Shown here piece after piece: positions 45,465 through 54,597 of a stretch of 64,000 nt of DNA (the stretch's first letter is position 1; each line of letters opens with the position of its first letter). The stretch covers positions 806,001 through 870,000 of the forward strand of contig NZ_CP035733.1 in NCBI RefSeq assembly GCF_009768975.1, read 5' to 3'. The translations under genes were made by a program, and so were the position numbers. Source of the stretch: Sphingorhabdus lacus. GTDB lineage: Bacteria; Pseudomonadota; Alphaproteobacteria; Sphingomonadales; Sphingomonadaceae. The notes beneath the pieces are model-generated. The model made no database searches and had not been told where the DNA came from. It saw only the letters and a program-made list of their open reading frames with translations.

Positions 45465-47486
45465 TTACTCCATCTCCAATATAACCGCGTCCACGGCAAG
45501 GCTTTCGCCTGCACTGGCATTTACGCTCTTTACCACACCCGCTTTTTCGGCGCGCAGGATATTTTCCATCTTCATGGCTTCCACGATAGCGAGTGGCTGC
45601 CCCGCTTCAACCTTGTCGCCGACCGATACATGGACCGCAGTGATGAGGCCCGGCATAGGGCAAATCAAATATTTCGAAAGATCAGGTGGGATTTTTTCGA
45701 TCATATGCGATGCGAGATGGGCAATGTGTCCGGGCAGGACGCGGGCACTATGGCTCGCGCCGCGGGTGGTCAGCTTGAATCCAGTGCGGGTTTTGGCGAT
45801 TTTGACCGCCAATTCCTCATCCCCGACTTCGGCTTCAACAAGACGGTCACCCGGGACATATTCCATCGATAACGCGAATTCCTCACCATCCACCAGGATG
45901 GCACCATCATCCATTTCGATGTCGTGCACCGTATCGCCGATTTTGACCTGCCAACGCGATGGCGGTGGGAGTGTACCGCCCAATTGGCCATCCACCTGAC
46001 GGGCGCGGTCGGCTTCAGCAGTTGCGAGAAATCCGGCAATCGCCGCGAGCGATTTAATGAGGCCTGCTTCTGCCGATGCGCCGTGGAAACCATCGGGATA
46101 TTCTTCGGCGATGAAGCCCGTGGTCAATTCGCCCGAACGGAACCGGGGATGCTGCATGATCGCGCTGACGAAATCGATATTGTGGCCAAGACCTTCAATT
46201 TCAAAACGGTCCAAGGCGGCAATTTGCAAGTCCGCAGCGACATCACGGTTCGGTCCCCAGGTGATCAGTTTGGCGATCATCGGGTCATAGAACATGCTCA
46301 CTTCGCCGCCGTCATAAACGCCGTCATCCACCCGAATGCCATCGACGCCACGACGGCCATTTTCGGCGCCGTCATCGGTCCAACCTGCAACAGGCGGGCG
46401 ATAGCGGGTCAAACGACCTGTCGAAGGAAGAAATCCGCGATAGGGGTCTTCGGCATAGACACGGTTCTCGATAGCCCAACCGTCGATCTTGATATCATCC
46501 TGCGTCATGGCCAGCTTTTCGCCATAGGCCACGCGGATCATCTGCTCGACAAGATCGATCCCAGTGATGCATTCGGTCACCGGATGCTCCACCTGCAAAC
46601 GGGTGTTCATTTCGAGGAAGTAGAAGCTTTCTCCGCTGGGGTCAGCGCCCGACACGATAAGCTCTACAGTGCCGGCGGAATAATAACCAACGGCCTTGGA
46701 AAGCGCGACGCACTGCTCACCCATGGCCTTGCGCATCTTCGGCGTGACAAAGGGCGACGGTGCTTCTTCGACGACCTTTTGGTGGCGCCGCTGGATCGAA
46801 CATTCGCGCTCGTTCAGATAGAGAATGTTGCCGTGCTTATCGCCCAATATCTGGATTTCGATATGGCGGGGATTGAGGATGAATTTCTCGATAAAGACGC
46901 GGTCGTCGCCGAAGCTGTTGAGCCCCTCACGCTTGACCGCCTCGAATCCTTCGCGGACATCCTGCTCGCTATAGGCAAGCCGCATGCCCTTACCACCGCC
47001 GCCTGCGGAGGCTTTCATCATCACGGGATAGCCGATTTCTTCTGAAATCCGCACAGCATGCTCTGTGTCGTCAATCTCGCCGACAAAGCCGGGAACGACA
47101 TTGACGCCCGCCTGCATCGCAAGTTTCTTGGACTCGATCTTGTCGCCCATCGCGGCAATCGCGTTTACTGGCGGGCCAATGAAGGCGATGCCCTCTGCCT
47201 CCAAGGCTTCAGCAAAGCTGGTGCGTTCGGACAGGAAACCATAGCCCGGATGCACCGCCTCCGCACCTGTTTGTTTACACGCAGCGATGATCTTGTCCGC
47301 GATCAGATAAGATTGCGCAGCAGGCGAAGGCCCGATATGCACCGCCTCATCGGCCATCTGCACAAAAGGCGCGCGCGCATCGGCGTCGGAATAGACGGCA
47401 ACGGTCGCGATCCCCATCCGGCGCGCGGTCTTAATGATGCGGCAAGCAATTTCGCCACGGTTTGCTATGAGAATTTTATTGAACAA
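45465..47486 (-). CDS. pccA: Propionyl-CoA carboxylase alpha subunit (biotin carboxylase + BCCP)
   Basis: 673 residues starting with TTG ([16 protein letters not shown]). Biotin carboxylase domain with the Gly-rich ATP loop KASAGGGGKGMR, a BT-like middle region, and a C-terminal biotinyl domain with Lys639 in EAMKMEN. It works with PccB (52931-54457) to carboxylate propionyl-CoA to methylmalonyl-CoA. The start lies inside the upstream small ORF and the biotin synthase gene is two genes ahead in the same operon. An acetyl- or methylcrotonyl-CoA carboxylase role is less likely given the mutase and epimerase neighbours. Confidence 0.94.
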   Translation of the reverse strand: MFNKILIANRGEIACRIIKTARRMGIATVAVYSDADARAPFVQMADEAVHIGPSPAAQSYLIADKIIAACKQTGAEAVHPGYGFLSERTSFAEALEAEGIAFIGPPVNAIAAMGDKIESKKLAMQAGVNVVPGFVGEIDDTEHAVRISEEIGYPVMMKASAGGGGKGMRLAYSEQDVREGFEAVKREGLNSFGDDRVFIEKFILNPRHIEIQILGDKHGNILYLNERECSIQRRHQKVVEEAPSPFVTPKMRKAMGEQCVALSKAVGYYSAGTVELIVSGADPSGESFYFLEMNTRLQVEHPVTECITGIDLVEQMIRVAYGEKLAMTQDDIKIDGWAIENRVYAEDPYRGFLPSTGRLTRYRPPVAGWTDDGAENGRRGVDGIRVDDGVYDGGEVSMFYDPMIAKLITWGPNRDVAADLQIAALDRFEIEGLGHNIDFVSAIMQHPRFRSGELTTGFIAEEYPDGFHGASAEAGLIKSLAAIAGFLATAEADRARQVDGQLGGTLPPPSRWQVKIGDTVHDIEMDDGAILVDGEEFALSMEYVPGDRLVEAEVGDEELAVKIAKTRTGFKLTTRGASHSARVLPGHIAHLASHMIEKIPPDLSKYLICPMPGLITAVHVSVGDKVEAGQPLAIVEAMKMENILRAEKAGVVKSVNASAGESLAVDAVILEME

Positions 47487-47595
47487 CGGTGGGTTCCTCC
47501 ACTGGATCGCCGTGCATGAACATGCCGGAATAGAACATTAGGCCGAATAGAATTAGCACCATGAAAAGACAGGCGGCTAGTCCACGCCCACTCAC
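47476..47595 (-). CDS. 39-residue single-span membrane protein between bioB and pccA
   Basis: GTG start at 47595 overlapping the bioB stop by 4 bp (GTGA), TAA at 47476-47478, overlapping the TTG start of pccA by 11 bp. The translation begins [20 protein letters not shown] and has one hydrophobic span (about 6-27) followed by a short acidic tail [12 protein letters not shown]. The perfect fit of both overlaps argues it is a real, translationally coupled gene rather than spacer. No family recognised. Confidence 0.6.
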   Translation of the reverse strand: MSGRGLAACLFMVLILFGLMFYSGMFMHGDPVEEPTVVQ

Positions 47596-48599
47596 TCCGC
47601 CGCCTCCAACGCCTTGCACGCCCGCAAAGGCTCTTCGGCCTCCATCGGAACCAGCCCCAATTTCGCGAGCATCGCAGCATCCTTGTCATCACCGGCATTG
47701 GCCGCGGTCAGCAGCTTGTCGCCGGTGAAGATGCTATTCGCACCCGCCATAAAGCATAGCGCTTGTGTCGCTTCCGACATGCTCTCGCGTCCCGCACTCA
47801 GGCGCACCATGCTCATCGGCATGGTGATGCGTGCAACCGCAATCGTGCGGACGAATTCAATGTCGTCGATCTTGGCGAGCGGCGTGTCGGCGAGCATATC
47901 GCCCAATACGGTGCCTTTAACCGGAACCAGTGCGTTGACCGGAACGCTCTCAGGATGCTGCTCCAACGTCGCCAAGGTATGGACAAAGCCCACACGATCG
48001 GCGCGGGTTTCACCCATGCCCACAATCCCACCGCTGCATACATTGATGCCGGCCTTGCGCACATGATCCAGCGTTTCGAGACGGTCCTCCATGGTGCGCG
48101 TTGTGATGATTTCGTTATAACGCTCGGGCGAGGTATCGATGTTATGGTTGTAATAATCGAGCCCGGCCTCTGCCAACATTCCGGCTTGCTTTGGCGTCAG
48201 CATGCCCAGGGTCATGCAGGTTTCCATGCCCATGTCCCGCACGCCCTTCACGATTTCAACAATCGCGGGCATGTCGCGGTCTTTGGGGTTACGCCAAGCC
48301 GCACCCATGCAAAAACGGCGAGAGCCCGCATCGGCCGCTTGTGCGGCCTTCTGCAACACAGCCTGGACATCCATCAACTTGGTTGCCTCAACACCGCTGT
48401 CGGCCTTCACCGACTGGCTGCAATAGCCGCAATCTTCGGGACATCCGCCAGTTTTAATGCTGAGCAATGTGCACAGTTGGATTTCCCCAACAGCATGATG
48501 GGCGCGATGAACCGTCGCGGCCTGATAAACCAGCTCGTCAAAGGGCAGGTCGAACAGTGCAGCGATTTGTTCGCGGGTCCAATCAGTGCGGACGGTCAT
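47592..48599 (-). CDS. bioB: Biotin synthase
   Basis: 335 residues from [10 protein letters not shown]; an in-frame extension upstream adds residues unlike BioB. Radical-SAM motif C53-x3-C57-x2-C60 ([10 protein letters not shown]), and later the 2Fe-2S cysteines in FCMGAAWR and METCMTLGM. Converts dethiobiotin to biotin. GAGGGAAG is upstream. It sits within the propionyl-CoA operon, whose carboxylase needs biotin; other bio genes are not in the window. Confidence 0.95.
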   Translation of the reverse strand: MTVRTDWTREQIAALFDLPFDELVYQAATVHRAHHAVGEIQLCTLLSIKTGGCPEDCGYCSQSVKADSGVEATKLMDVQAVLQKAAQAADAGSRRFCMGAAWRNPKDRDMPAIVEIVKGVRDMGMETCMTLGMLTPKQAGMLAEAGLDYYNHNIDTSPERYNEIITTRTMEDRLETLDHVRKAGINVCSGGIVGMGETRADRVGFVHTLATLEQHPESVPVNALVPVKGTVLGDMLADTPLAKIDDIEFVRTIAVARITMPMSMVRLSAGRESMSEATQALCFMAGANSIFTGDKLLTAANAGDDKDAAMLAKLGLVPMEAEEPLRACKALEAAE

Positions 48600-49129
48600 T
48601 TCTTTTTCTTCCCTCGTAAATTCATGATGGTGGCGGTCATTTGCGTACCACTGGGTGTTTTGGTGCTTGTAAGGAATAGTCGCCATTTATCGCCATTGGT
48701 TTGCGGGACATCCCACATTGTACGGGCACTTTCCGCCTCTTTTCCAAATTTGACCGAAGGTAATTGCAATTTCGACTGCATCGCTGTGGCGAGTGCGTTA
48801 TGCGTGTCGCCTCCTTCGAGAACGACCGTTACCGAGCATTGTGGAGAACCAAAATCCATCGGCAGCCATTGGGTATCGACATAGGTCACGGACATTTTTG
48901 GTGAAGCCCAGGCATCACCAGGTTGCATCGCCTGTGTCGGCGTTTCAGGAAGCTTAGCTAGTTCCAATTCCGGACTATTGATGACATTCATCGCTGCCTT
49001 GGGATCAGGCATAGTTTCAAAGCAAATTTGGCGAAATAGACCGACGCCCTCGTCCAGCGGCACCGGTTGCATTGATGATTTCATTTCGGCCAGTGGTGCC
49101 GCTTGGAGAACGAGAAACAGGGCAATCAC
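48596..49129 (-). CDS. Secreted protein of unknown function in the propionyl-CoA operon (2)
   Basis: 177 residues if started at the GTG that overlaps the mutase stop (GTGA, 49126-49129); a longer frame upstream lies inside the mutase gene. The first 14 residues are a short hydrophobic signal ([14 protein letters not shown]). Two cysteines ([11 protein letters not shown] and [10 protein letters not shown]) could form a disulfide; the end is very basic (RGKKKK). The stop overlaps the bioB ATG by 4 bp. No family recognised. Confidence 0.65.
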   Translation of the reverse strand: MIALFLVLQAAPLAEMKSSMQPVPLDEGVGLFRQICFETMPDPKAAMNVINSPELELAKLPETPTQAMQPGDAWASPKMSVTYVDTQWLPMDFGSPQCSVTVVLEGGDTHNALATAMQSKLQLPSVKFGKEAESARTMWDVPQTNGDKWRLFLTSTKTPSGTQMTATIMNLRGKKKK

Positions 49130-51249
49130 GCAGCTTCTCCTATAGGCGGCATATTGTGCCCCAGCAGAGTCAGCACATCTACGGCACATTCGACAATATT
49201 GCTGCCGGGACCATAAATGCCCTGAACACCCGCCTCCCGCAGAAAGTCATAATCCTGCGGCGGAATGACGCCGCCTGCGATCACCTTGATGTCTCCGCGA
49301 CCTGCTTCGCGCAGTCCCTTCACCAGTTCGGGAATAAGCGTCTTATGTCCGGCGGCAAGGCTTGATGCACCTACGGCGTCCACGTCATGCTGCAAAGCCA
49401 GAACAACGGTTTCCTGTGGTGTCTGGAAAAGGGGACCACTGATTACTTCAAAGCCCATATCGGTAAAGGCTGAGGCAATGACATTGGCGCCCCGGTCATG
49501 TCCGTCCTGGCCCATTTTGGCGACCAGTAATTTCGGCTTGCGCCCCAAACGCCGCTCGACGGCTTGCACGCCGTCCAGCACTTGCGCCCAGCGAGTGTCG
49601 AATTCATGCGCGCTGCCATAGATTCCCTGAACCGGTACCGGCGTTGTCGCATAGCGGCCGAAAACAGCCTCCATCGCGTCTGAAATTTCACCCAATGTCG
49701 CGCGCGCACGCGCTGCATCGACGGCGAGAGCCAAGAGATTCTCATTCACCTTCGCGCCTTCCGTCAACGCTTTGAGTGCCGCCTGACATCCGCTTTCATC
49801 GCGGGCCGCACGGGTCTTCGCGAGGCGGGCGATCTGGCCCTGCCGAACAAAGTCATTATCGACTTCGAGCGTATCGAGTTGTTCCTCGGTGGCGAGTTTA
49901 TATTTGTTGACCCCGACAATGACATCCTCGCCCTTGTCGACACGCGCCTGACGTGCCGCAGCCGCCTCTTCGATCAGGCGCTTGGGCATGCCGGATGCCA
50001 CGGCTTTGGTCATGCCGCCCAATGCATCTACCTCGCTGATGATTTTCCACGCCTGATCGACCAATTCTGCGGTCAGTGCCTCGACATAATAGGAACCGCC
50101 CAACGGATCGACGACCTTCGTAATTCCGCTTTCTTCCGCCAAAACGATCTGCGTGTTGCGGGCAATCCGCGCCGAAAAGTCAGTCGGCAATGCTATGGCT
50201 TCATCAAGCGCATTGGTGTGCAAGGATTGCGTTCCACCCAAGGTCGCGGCCATCGCTTCGATCGTGGTGCGGATAACATTGTTATAGGGGTCTTGCTCTT
50301 GCAACGACACGCCCGATGTCTGGCAATGGGTGCGCAACATTTTGGAGCGCTCATCTTTGGCACCAAGACCATCCATGACGCGATGCCAGAGCGTACGTGC
50401 GGCACGCAGCTTCGACACTTCCATGAAGAAGTTCATGCCGATGCCGAAGAAGAAGGATAGCCGACCGGCAAAGGCGTCGATATCGAGGCCGCTTGCCATG
50501 GCACGCTGCACATATTCCTTGCCGTCTGCGATGGTGAACGCCAGTTCCTGCACCGCCGTCGCGCCGGCTTCATGCATATGGTAGCCGGAAATCGAAATGC
50601 TGTTAAACTTCGGCATATTCGCGCTGGTATAGGCTATGATGTCCGAAACGATCCGCATCGAAGGTTCGGGCGGATAGATGTAAGTGTTGCGGACCATGAA
50701 CTCTTTCAGAATATCGTTCTGAATGGTCCCGTCCAGTTGCGCTTGTGAAACGCCCTGTTCTTCACCAGCGACGATGAAGAAGGCGAGGATTGGTATAACC
50801 GCGCCGTTCATGGTCATGCTGACCGACATCTGGTCCAAAGGAATACCGTCAAACAGGATTTTCATGTCCTCGACACTGTCGATAGCGACACCCGCTTTGC
50901 CGACATCGCCGACGACACGGGGATGGTCGCTGTCATAACCGCGGTGCGTCGCTAGGTCGAAGGCAACAGACAGACCTTTTTGCCCTGCGGCCAGGTTCCG
51001 GCGGTAAAAGGCGTTGGATTCCTCCGCAGTTGAAAAGCCTGCATATTGGCGAATAGTCCACGGCCGGCCCGCATACATCGACGCCCGAACGCCCCGCGTG
51101 AACGGCGCAAAACCGGGAAGCCCCGGATCGCCTGCGTCATCGGATGTGTAAAGGGGTTTGACAGCGATACCCTCTGGCGTACGCCAGGTCAGGTCCTTGC
51201 CCTTGACCTCTTTATCCGCTGCCTTTTTCCAATCGTCGTAATTTGTCAT
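49126..51249 (-). CDS. scpA: Methylmalonyl-CoA mutase (single-chain, B12-dependent)
   Basis: 707 residues. N-terminal substrate domain with [17 protein letters not shown] (part), a TIM barrel, and a C-terminal cobalamin domain with the base-off His motif [11 protein letters not shown] and GPLFQTPQE. Isomerises (R)-methylmalonyl-CoA to succinyl-CoA using adenosylcobalamin. No separate small subunit and no MeaB chaperone gene is seen here. A hairpin-containing C-rich element lies between it and the enoyl-CoA hydratase gene. Confidence 0.96.
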   Translation of the reverse strand: MTNYDDWKKAADKEVKGKDLTWRTPEGIAVKPLYTSDDAGDPGLPGFAPFTRGVRASMYAGRPWTIRQYAGFSTAEESNAFYRRNLAAGQKGLSVAFDLATHRGYDSDHPRVVGDVGKAGVAIDSVEDMKILFDGIPLDQMSVSMTMNGAVIPILAFFIVAGEEQGVSQAQLDGTIQNDILKEFMVRNTYIYPPEPSMRIVSDIIAYTSANMPKFNSISISGYHMHEAGATAVQELAFTIADGKEYVQRAMASGLDIDAFAGRLSFFFGIGMNFFMEVSKLRAARTLWHRVMDGLGAKDERSKMLRTHCQTSGVSLQEQDPYNNVIRTTIEAMAATLGGTQSLHTNALDEAIALPTDFSARIARNTQIVLAEESGITKVVDPLGGSYYVEALTAELVDQAWKIISEVDALGGMTKAVASGMPKRLIEEAAAARQARVDKGEDVIVGVNKYKLATEEQLDTLEVDNDFVRQGQIARLAKTRAARDESGCQAALKALTEGAKVNENLLALAVDAARARATLGEISDAMEAVFGRYATTPVPVQGIYGSAHEFDTRWAQVLDGVQAVERRLGRKPKLLVAKMGQDGHDRGANVIASAFTDMGFEVISGPLFQTPQETVVLALQHDVDAVGASSLAAGHKTLIPELVKGLREAGRGDIKVIAGGVIPPQDYDFLREAGVQGIYGPGSNIVECAVDVLTLLGHNMPPIGEAA

Positions 51250-51264
51250 TCGATCTTCCCAATT

Positions 51265-51288
51265 CCCTCTCCCCTAAAGAAGAGAGGG
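51265..51288. repeat. C-rich palindromic element between the hydratase and mutase genes
   Basis: CCCTCTC (51265-51271) and GAGAGGG (51282-51288) form a 7-bp hairpin with a 10-base loop. Similar in composition to the element at 52085-52109 on the other side of the hydratase gene. Confidence 0.5.
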
Positions 51289-51290
51289 GG

Positions 51291-52073
51291 TTATGCTCCC
51301 TTAAACTCTGCTTTGCGTTTCTGAAGGAATGCAATTCCACCTTCTCGTGCATCCGCGCTGGAACCTGCAATACGTTGGCCTTCGGCTTCGGCCTGCAAGG
51401 TGTCGGCGAGACCATGTTCAAGCGAGGTCAAAATGTTCTTGCGCATTGTCGCATAGGCAAGCGTGGGGCCGGTTGCGAGCCGTGTCGCGAGAGCCTTGGT
51501 TTCTTCCAAAAGCGCTTCGTCCGCTACGCATTTATAAATGAGGCCCCAATCTTCGGCCTGCTCACCGAAAATCTTTTCACCCAGCATCATCATCTGTGTA
51601 GCGCGTGCTTTTCCGACAAGCCTCGGCAGCATCCATGTGGAACCACCATCTGGCACCAGACCGATATTGACGAAAGCCTGCAGGAAATATCCGCTCTTGC
51701 CCGCAAGCACGAAATCACCAACCAGACCGATGGAACAGCCCACGCCTGCGGCAGGCCCGTTCACCGCGGTGATTACGGGGATATTGAGCCGCAGCAACTT
51801 GACGATCATCGGATTATATTTCTCGGTCAGTGCGATATAGCTGCCCTGCCCACCGGTGACTGGACGGTCTCTGCGCGCAGCCAGATCAGCGCCGGAACAA
51901 AAGGCACGACCCGCGCCGGTGATGACGAGCACGCGGGCGTCTTCCAATCGGTCCAGCGCATCGGAAATTTCGTCCGCCATATCCAGCGAACAGGCGTTAA
52001 GCCGCTCCGGTCGGTTCAGCGTGATCGTTGCGATCTGGTCCGCGATGTCCAAATTAATCGTAGAATAAGTCAT
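51291..52073 (-). CDS. Enoyl-CoA hydratase/isomerase family (PaaG-like)
   Basis: 260 residues, crotonase fold. CSGADLAAR and VNGPAAGVGCSIGL form the oxyanion hole; FVNIGLVPDGGSTW includes the region of the second catalytic acid (Asp in PaaG-like isomerases). Its role in propionyl-CoA use is not obvious; it could hydrate or isomerise an enoyl-CoA feeding the pathway. It is flanked on both sides by C-rich palindromic spacers, unlike the rest of the tightly packed operon. Confidence 0.9.
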   Translation of the reverse strand: MTYSTINLDIADQIATITLNRPERLNACSLDMADEISDALDRLEDARVLVITGAGRAFCSGADLAARRDRPVTGGQGSYIALTEKYNPMIVKLLRLNIPVITAVNGPAAGVGCSIGLVGDFVLAGKSGYFLQAFVNIGLVPDGGSTWMLPRLVGKARATQMMMLGEKIFGEQAEDWGLIYKCVADEALLEETKALATRLATGPTLAYATMRKNILTSLEHGLADTLQAEAEGQRIAGSSADAREGGIAFLQKRKAEFKGA

Positions 52074-52084
52074 TCCTGCTCCCT

Positions 52085-52109
52085 TCCCTCTCCCGTATAT
52101 GGGACGGGT
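52085..52109. repeat. C-rich palindromic element between the epimerase and hydratase genes
   Basis: Contains CCCTCTCCCGTATATGGGAC with CCCGT/ACGGG and TCCC/GGGA inverted pairs. On the minus strand the same stretch ends in GGGAGAGGGAAGGGAG, which doubles as the ribosome-binding site of the hydratase gene. Confidence 0.45.
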
Positions 52110-52111
52110 CT

Positions 52112-52549
52112 TTAATGGTTTTTCGGTGTTTCCATAATCTCGGTCAGCACACCGCCCATATCCTTGGGGTGTACAAAGAAAATCAGCGTTCCATGCGCAC
52201 CGATACGCGGTTCGCCCAATACGCGTTTGCCCAATGCCTCAAATTCAGACTTGGCGGCGTGGATATCGGGTACTTCATAACAAACATGATGCTGTCCGCC
52301 GGCGGGGTTCTTTTCGAGAAAAGCCGCGATAGACGCGTTACCGGGCAGCGGCTCGATCAATTCTATCTGTGTTCCGTTCAGCGCGCCATCCGATCCCGGC
52401 GTGTCGACAAAGCAGACCTTCACACCCTGTTCGGGCAAATCAAACGGGTCGTGGATTTTCGTCGCGCCCATCACATCGCGATAGAAGACGATGCTATCGG
52501 CGATAGACGGCGTTGCGACACCGATATGGTTAAGACGACCTAGTTTCAT
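52112..52549 (-). CDS. mce: Methylmalonyl-CoA epimerase
   Basis: 145 residues, two-module VOC fold. LGRLNHIGVAT gives the first metal His (His8), GGQHHVCYEV the second, and GGVLTEI the C-terminal Glu. Converts (S)- to (R)-methylmalonyl-CoA between PCC and the mutase. Start overlaps the stop of the upstream small gene by 4 bp (ATGA, 52546-52549). Confidence 0.94.
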   Translation of the reverse strand: MKLGRLNHIGVATPSIADSIVFYRDVMGATKIHDPFDLPEQGVKVCFVDTPGSDGALNGTQIELIEPLPGNASIAAFLEKNPAGGQHHVCYEVPDIHAAKSEFEALGKRVLGEPRIGAHGTLIFFVHPKDMGGVLTEIMETPKNH

Positions 52550-52950
52550 TTCCGCACTTTCTCTTTACTCATCTGGCCTGTCCACTGCCGTTTCGCATGA
52601 GGAAGCATATCCAGCACCAACACCATCGCGTCACGGGGAGCATCGCACAGAGCGATCGAAGAGGTGCGGGCCGACCCATCTTCACCGGTTTTTCGATAAT
52701 AGCTGTAAAAACGGCATTGCGGCGATCCCTTGTCCGGCGCAAACCCGGCGTCCAGCAAGTCCTGCGACACCGCTGCTTCGCCTCCCCTGTTTGCGCCGAT
52801 CCAATTTTCCAGCTTCTGTTTTGCGGTATCGACATCAAGCATGAGCATTTCTTCCACATGGCTACGTGGCTGGCTATGCCCAGCATCAGCGACGGCGAGC
52901 ATTGAAAAGCAGACCGCAAGAGCAGCAGTGCTAGAGCGGAATATTGTCAT
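52546..52950 (-). CDS. Secreted protein of unknown function in the propionyl-CoA operon (1)
   Basis: 134 residues from [20 protein letters not shown], a clear signal peptide ending near ADAGHSQ. The mature part is hydrophilic with cysteines in SPQCRFYSY and IALCDAPRD. Begins 20 bp inside the 3' end of pccB and overlaps mce by 4 bp. It shares the tetrapeptide GSPQC with the second unknown (48596-49129) but I see no wider similarity. No family recognised. Confidence 0.65.
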   Translation of the reverse strand: MTIFRSSTAALAVCFSMLAVADAGHSQPRSHVEEMLMLDVDTAKQKLENWIGANRGGEAAVSQDLLDAGFAPDKGSPQCRFYSYYRKTGEDGSARTSSIALCDAPRDAMVLVLDMLPHAKRQWTGQMSKEKVRK

Positions 52951-54457
52951 GCTTCTTCCAAGGATTCTCCAGCCCCTTGTTCCGCAGTTTGCGCAAGCCC
53001 AACGCAATGCGCTTGCGTGTGGAATGGGGATAGATCACCTCGTCGATAAAGCCCTTGCTGGCCGCAACGAAAGGATTGGCGAAGCGGTCTTCATATTCCT
53101 TGGTTTTCTCGGCGATTTCTTCAGGCCCCAGCCCACGGAAGATGATTTCCACCGCGCCCTTCGCGCCCATCACCGCGATTTCCGCGGTCGGCCACGCATA
53201 ATTCAAATCACCGCGCAGATGCTTTGACGCCATCACGTCATACGCACCGCCATAGGCTTTGCGTGTGATGACGGTGATCTTCGGCACGGTTGCCTCCGCA
53301 TAGGCGAAGAGCAGTTTGGCACCATGTTTGATAATGCCACCATATTCCTGCGCCGTACCGGGCAAGAAGCCGGGAACATCAACGAAAGTTAAGATCGGAA
53401 TTTCAAAAGCATCGCAGAAACGCACGAAGCGTGCGGCCTTCCGGCTGCTGTTGATGTCAAGTACACCCGCGAGCACCATAGGTTGGTTGGCGACGATACC
53501 GACCGTGCGGCCTTCGATCCGCCCAAATCCGATGATGATGTTCGCCGCATGGGTGGGCTGCACTTCAAAGAAGTCACCTTCATCCACTGTCTTGCGGATG
53601 AGTTCGTGCATATCATAGGGTTGGTTCGCGCTTGGCGGGATGAGCGTGTCCAGGCTTGGCTCCATCCGGTCCCATGGATCTTCCGTTGGTCGCTCCGGCA
53701 CGCCAGTGCGGTTATTTTCCGGCAGATAATCGAAAAAGTCGCGTACCGAGAGCAGTGCTTCAATATCATTCTCGAACGCATTGTCCGCCACACCGGATTT
53801 GGTGGTGTGCGACACGGCTCCGCCAAGCTCCTCCTGCGTCACCACTTCGTTGGTCACTGTCTTGACCACATCGGGGCCGGTCACGAACATATAACTGCTG
53901 TCCTTCACCATGAAGATGAAGTCGGTCATGGCGGGGGAATAAACCGCGCCACCTGCACAGGGGCCCATGATGAGGCTGATCTGCGGCACGACACCGGATG
54001 CGAGCACATTGCGCTGGAACACTTCGGCATAGCCACCAAGGCTTGCCACGCCTTCCTGAATACGCGCGCCGCCGCTGTCGTTAAGACCGATGACCGGCGC
54101 GCCAACCTTCATGGCGTTGTCCATCACCTTGCAGATTTTCATCGCATGCGCTTCGGAAAGCGACCCGCCGAATACGGTAAAATCCTGGCTGTAGACATAG
54201 ACAAGGCGGCCGTTGATCGTGCCGCTACCGGTTACGACGCCGTCGCCCGGAATTTTCTGCTCAGCCATGCCGAAGTCGGTGCAATTATGCTCGACATAGG
54301 CGTCCAGTTCTTCAAACGAACCTTCGTCCAGCAGGATGTCGATCCGCTCGCGCGCTGTCAGGCGACCTTTCGCATGCTGCGCATCGATGCGCTTTTGACC
54401 ACCGCCCATTTTCGAAGCAGCACGTCTTTTTTCAAGTTCAGCAATGTTTGCCGACAT
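52931..54457 (-). CDS. pccB: Propionyl-CoA carboxylase beta subunit (carboxyltransferase)
   Basis: 508 residues from [12 protein letters not shown], with GGGGGA before the ATG. Crotonase-like halves with [14 protein letters not shown] (oxyanion region for carboxybiotin) and [17 protein letters not shown]; ends near [14 protein letters not shown], the usual PccB C-terminus. First gene of the minus-strand operon; its promoter shares the region 54458-54597 with pccR. Confidence 0.95.
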   Translation of the reverse strand: MSANIAELEKRRAASKMGGGQKRIDAQHAKGRLTARERIDILLDEGSFEELDAYVEHNCTDFGMAEQKIPGDGVVTGSGTINGRLVYVYSQDFTVFGGSLSEAHAMKICKVMDNAMKVGAPVIGLNDSGGARIQEGVASLGGYAEVFQRNVLASGVVPQISLIMGPCAGGAVYSPAMTDFIFMVKDSSYMFVTGPDVVKTVTNEVVTQEELGGAVSHTTKSGVADNAFENDIEALLSVRDFFDYLPENNRTGVPERPTEDPWDRMEPSLDTLIPPSANQPYDMHELIRKTVDEGDFFEVQPTHAANIIIGFGRIEGRTVGIVANQPMVLAGVLDINSSRKAARFVRFCDAFEIPILTFVDVPGFLPGTAQEYGGIIKHGAKLLFAYAEATVPKITVITRKAYGGAYDVMASKHLRGDLNYAWPTAEIAVMGAKGAVEIIFRGLGPEEIAEKTKEYEDRFANPFVAASKGFIDEVIYPHSTRKRIALGLRKLRNKGLENPWKKHDNIPL

Positions 54458-54500
54458 GGCAATCCCCCAAAATCCAAGTGGGCTTCTTGCTTCAGTTATA

Positions 54501-54508
54501 GTGCAAAG
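54501..54508. promoter_or_regulatory. Degenerate PccR half-site
   Basis: GTGCAAAG matches six of eight bases of TTTGCAAA and lies 11 bp before the first perfect site, keeping the TGCAAA core in the same orientation, 20 bp start to start. Confidence 0.4.
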
Positions 54509-54519
54509 TCCAATGTGAA

Positions 54520-54527
54520 TTTGCAAA
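54520..54527. promoter_or_regulatory. Putative PccR operator 1 (TTTGCAAA)
   Basis: Perfect palindrome TTTGCAAA, 63 bp upstream of the pccB ATG and 71 bp upstream of the pccR ATG. Followed after one base by a related TTGCGAA. ScfR-family regulators (PccR, RamB, PrpR) are known to bind TTTGCAAA-type sites. Confidence 0.7.
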
Positions 54528-54542
54528 GTTGCGAAGTGTCAT

Positions 54543-54550
54543 TTTGCAAA
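54543..54550. promoter_or_regulatory. Putative PccR operator 2 (TTTGCAAA)
   Basis: Second perfect TTTGCAAA, 23 bp centre-to-centre from the first (about two helical turns), 48 bp before the pccR ATG. Position suits autoregulation as well as control of pccB. Confidence 0.7.
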
Positions 54551-54597
54551 CTATGCTGGGCCTCAGAACTTATGGCTTGAGCAGCATTGGGGACATT

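Noticed and set aside
45924-47045. 373-codon frame antisense to pccA
   Set aside because: Shadow of a well-supported gene; no ribosome-binding site, no recognisable domain.
53483-54580. 365-codon frame antisense to pccB
   Set aside because: Shadow frame with His/Arg-rich composition, covering pccB and its promoter.
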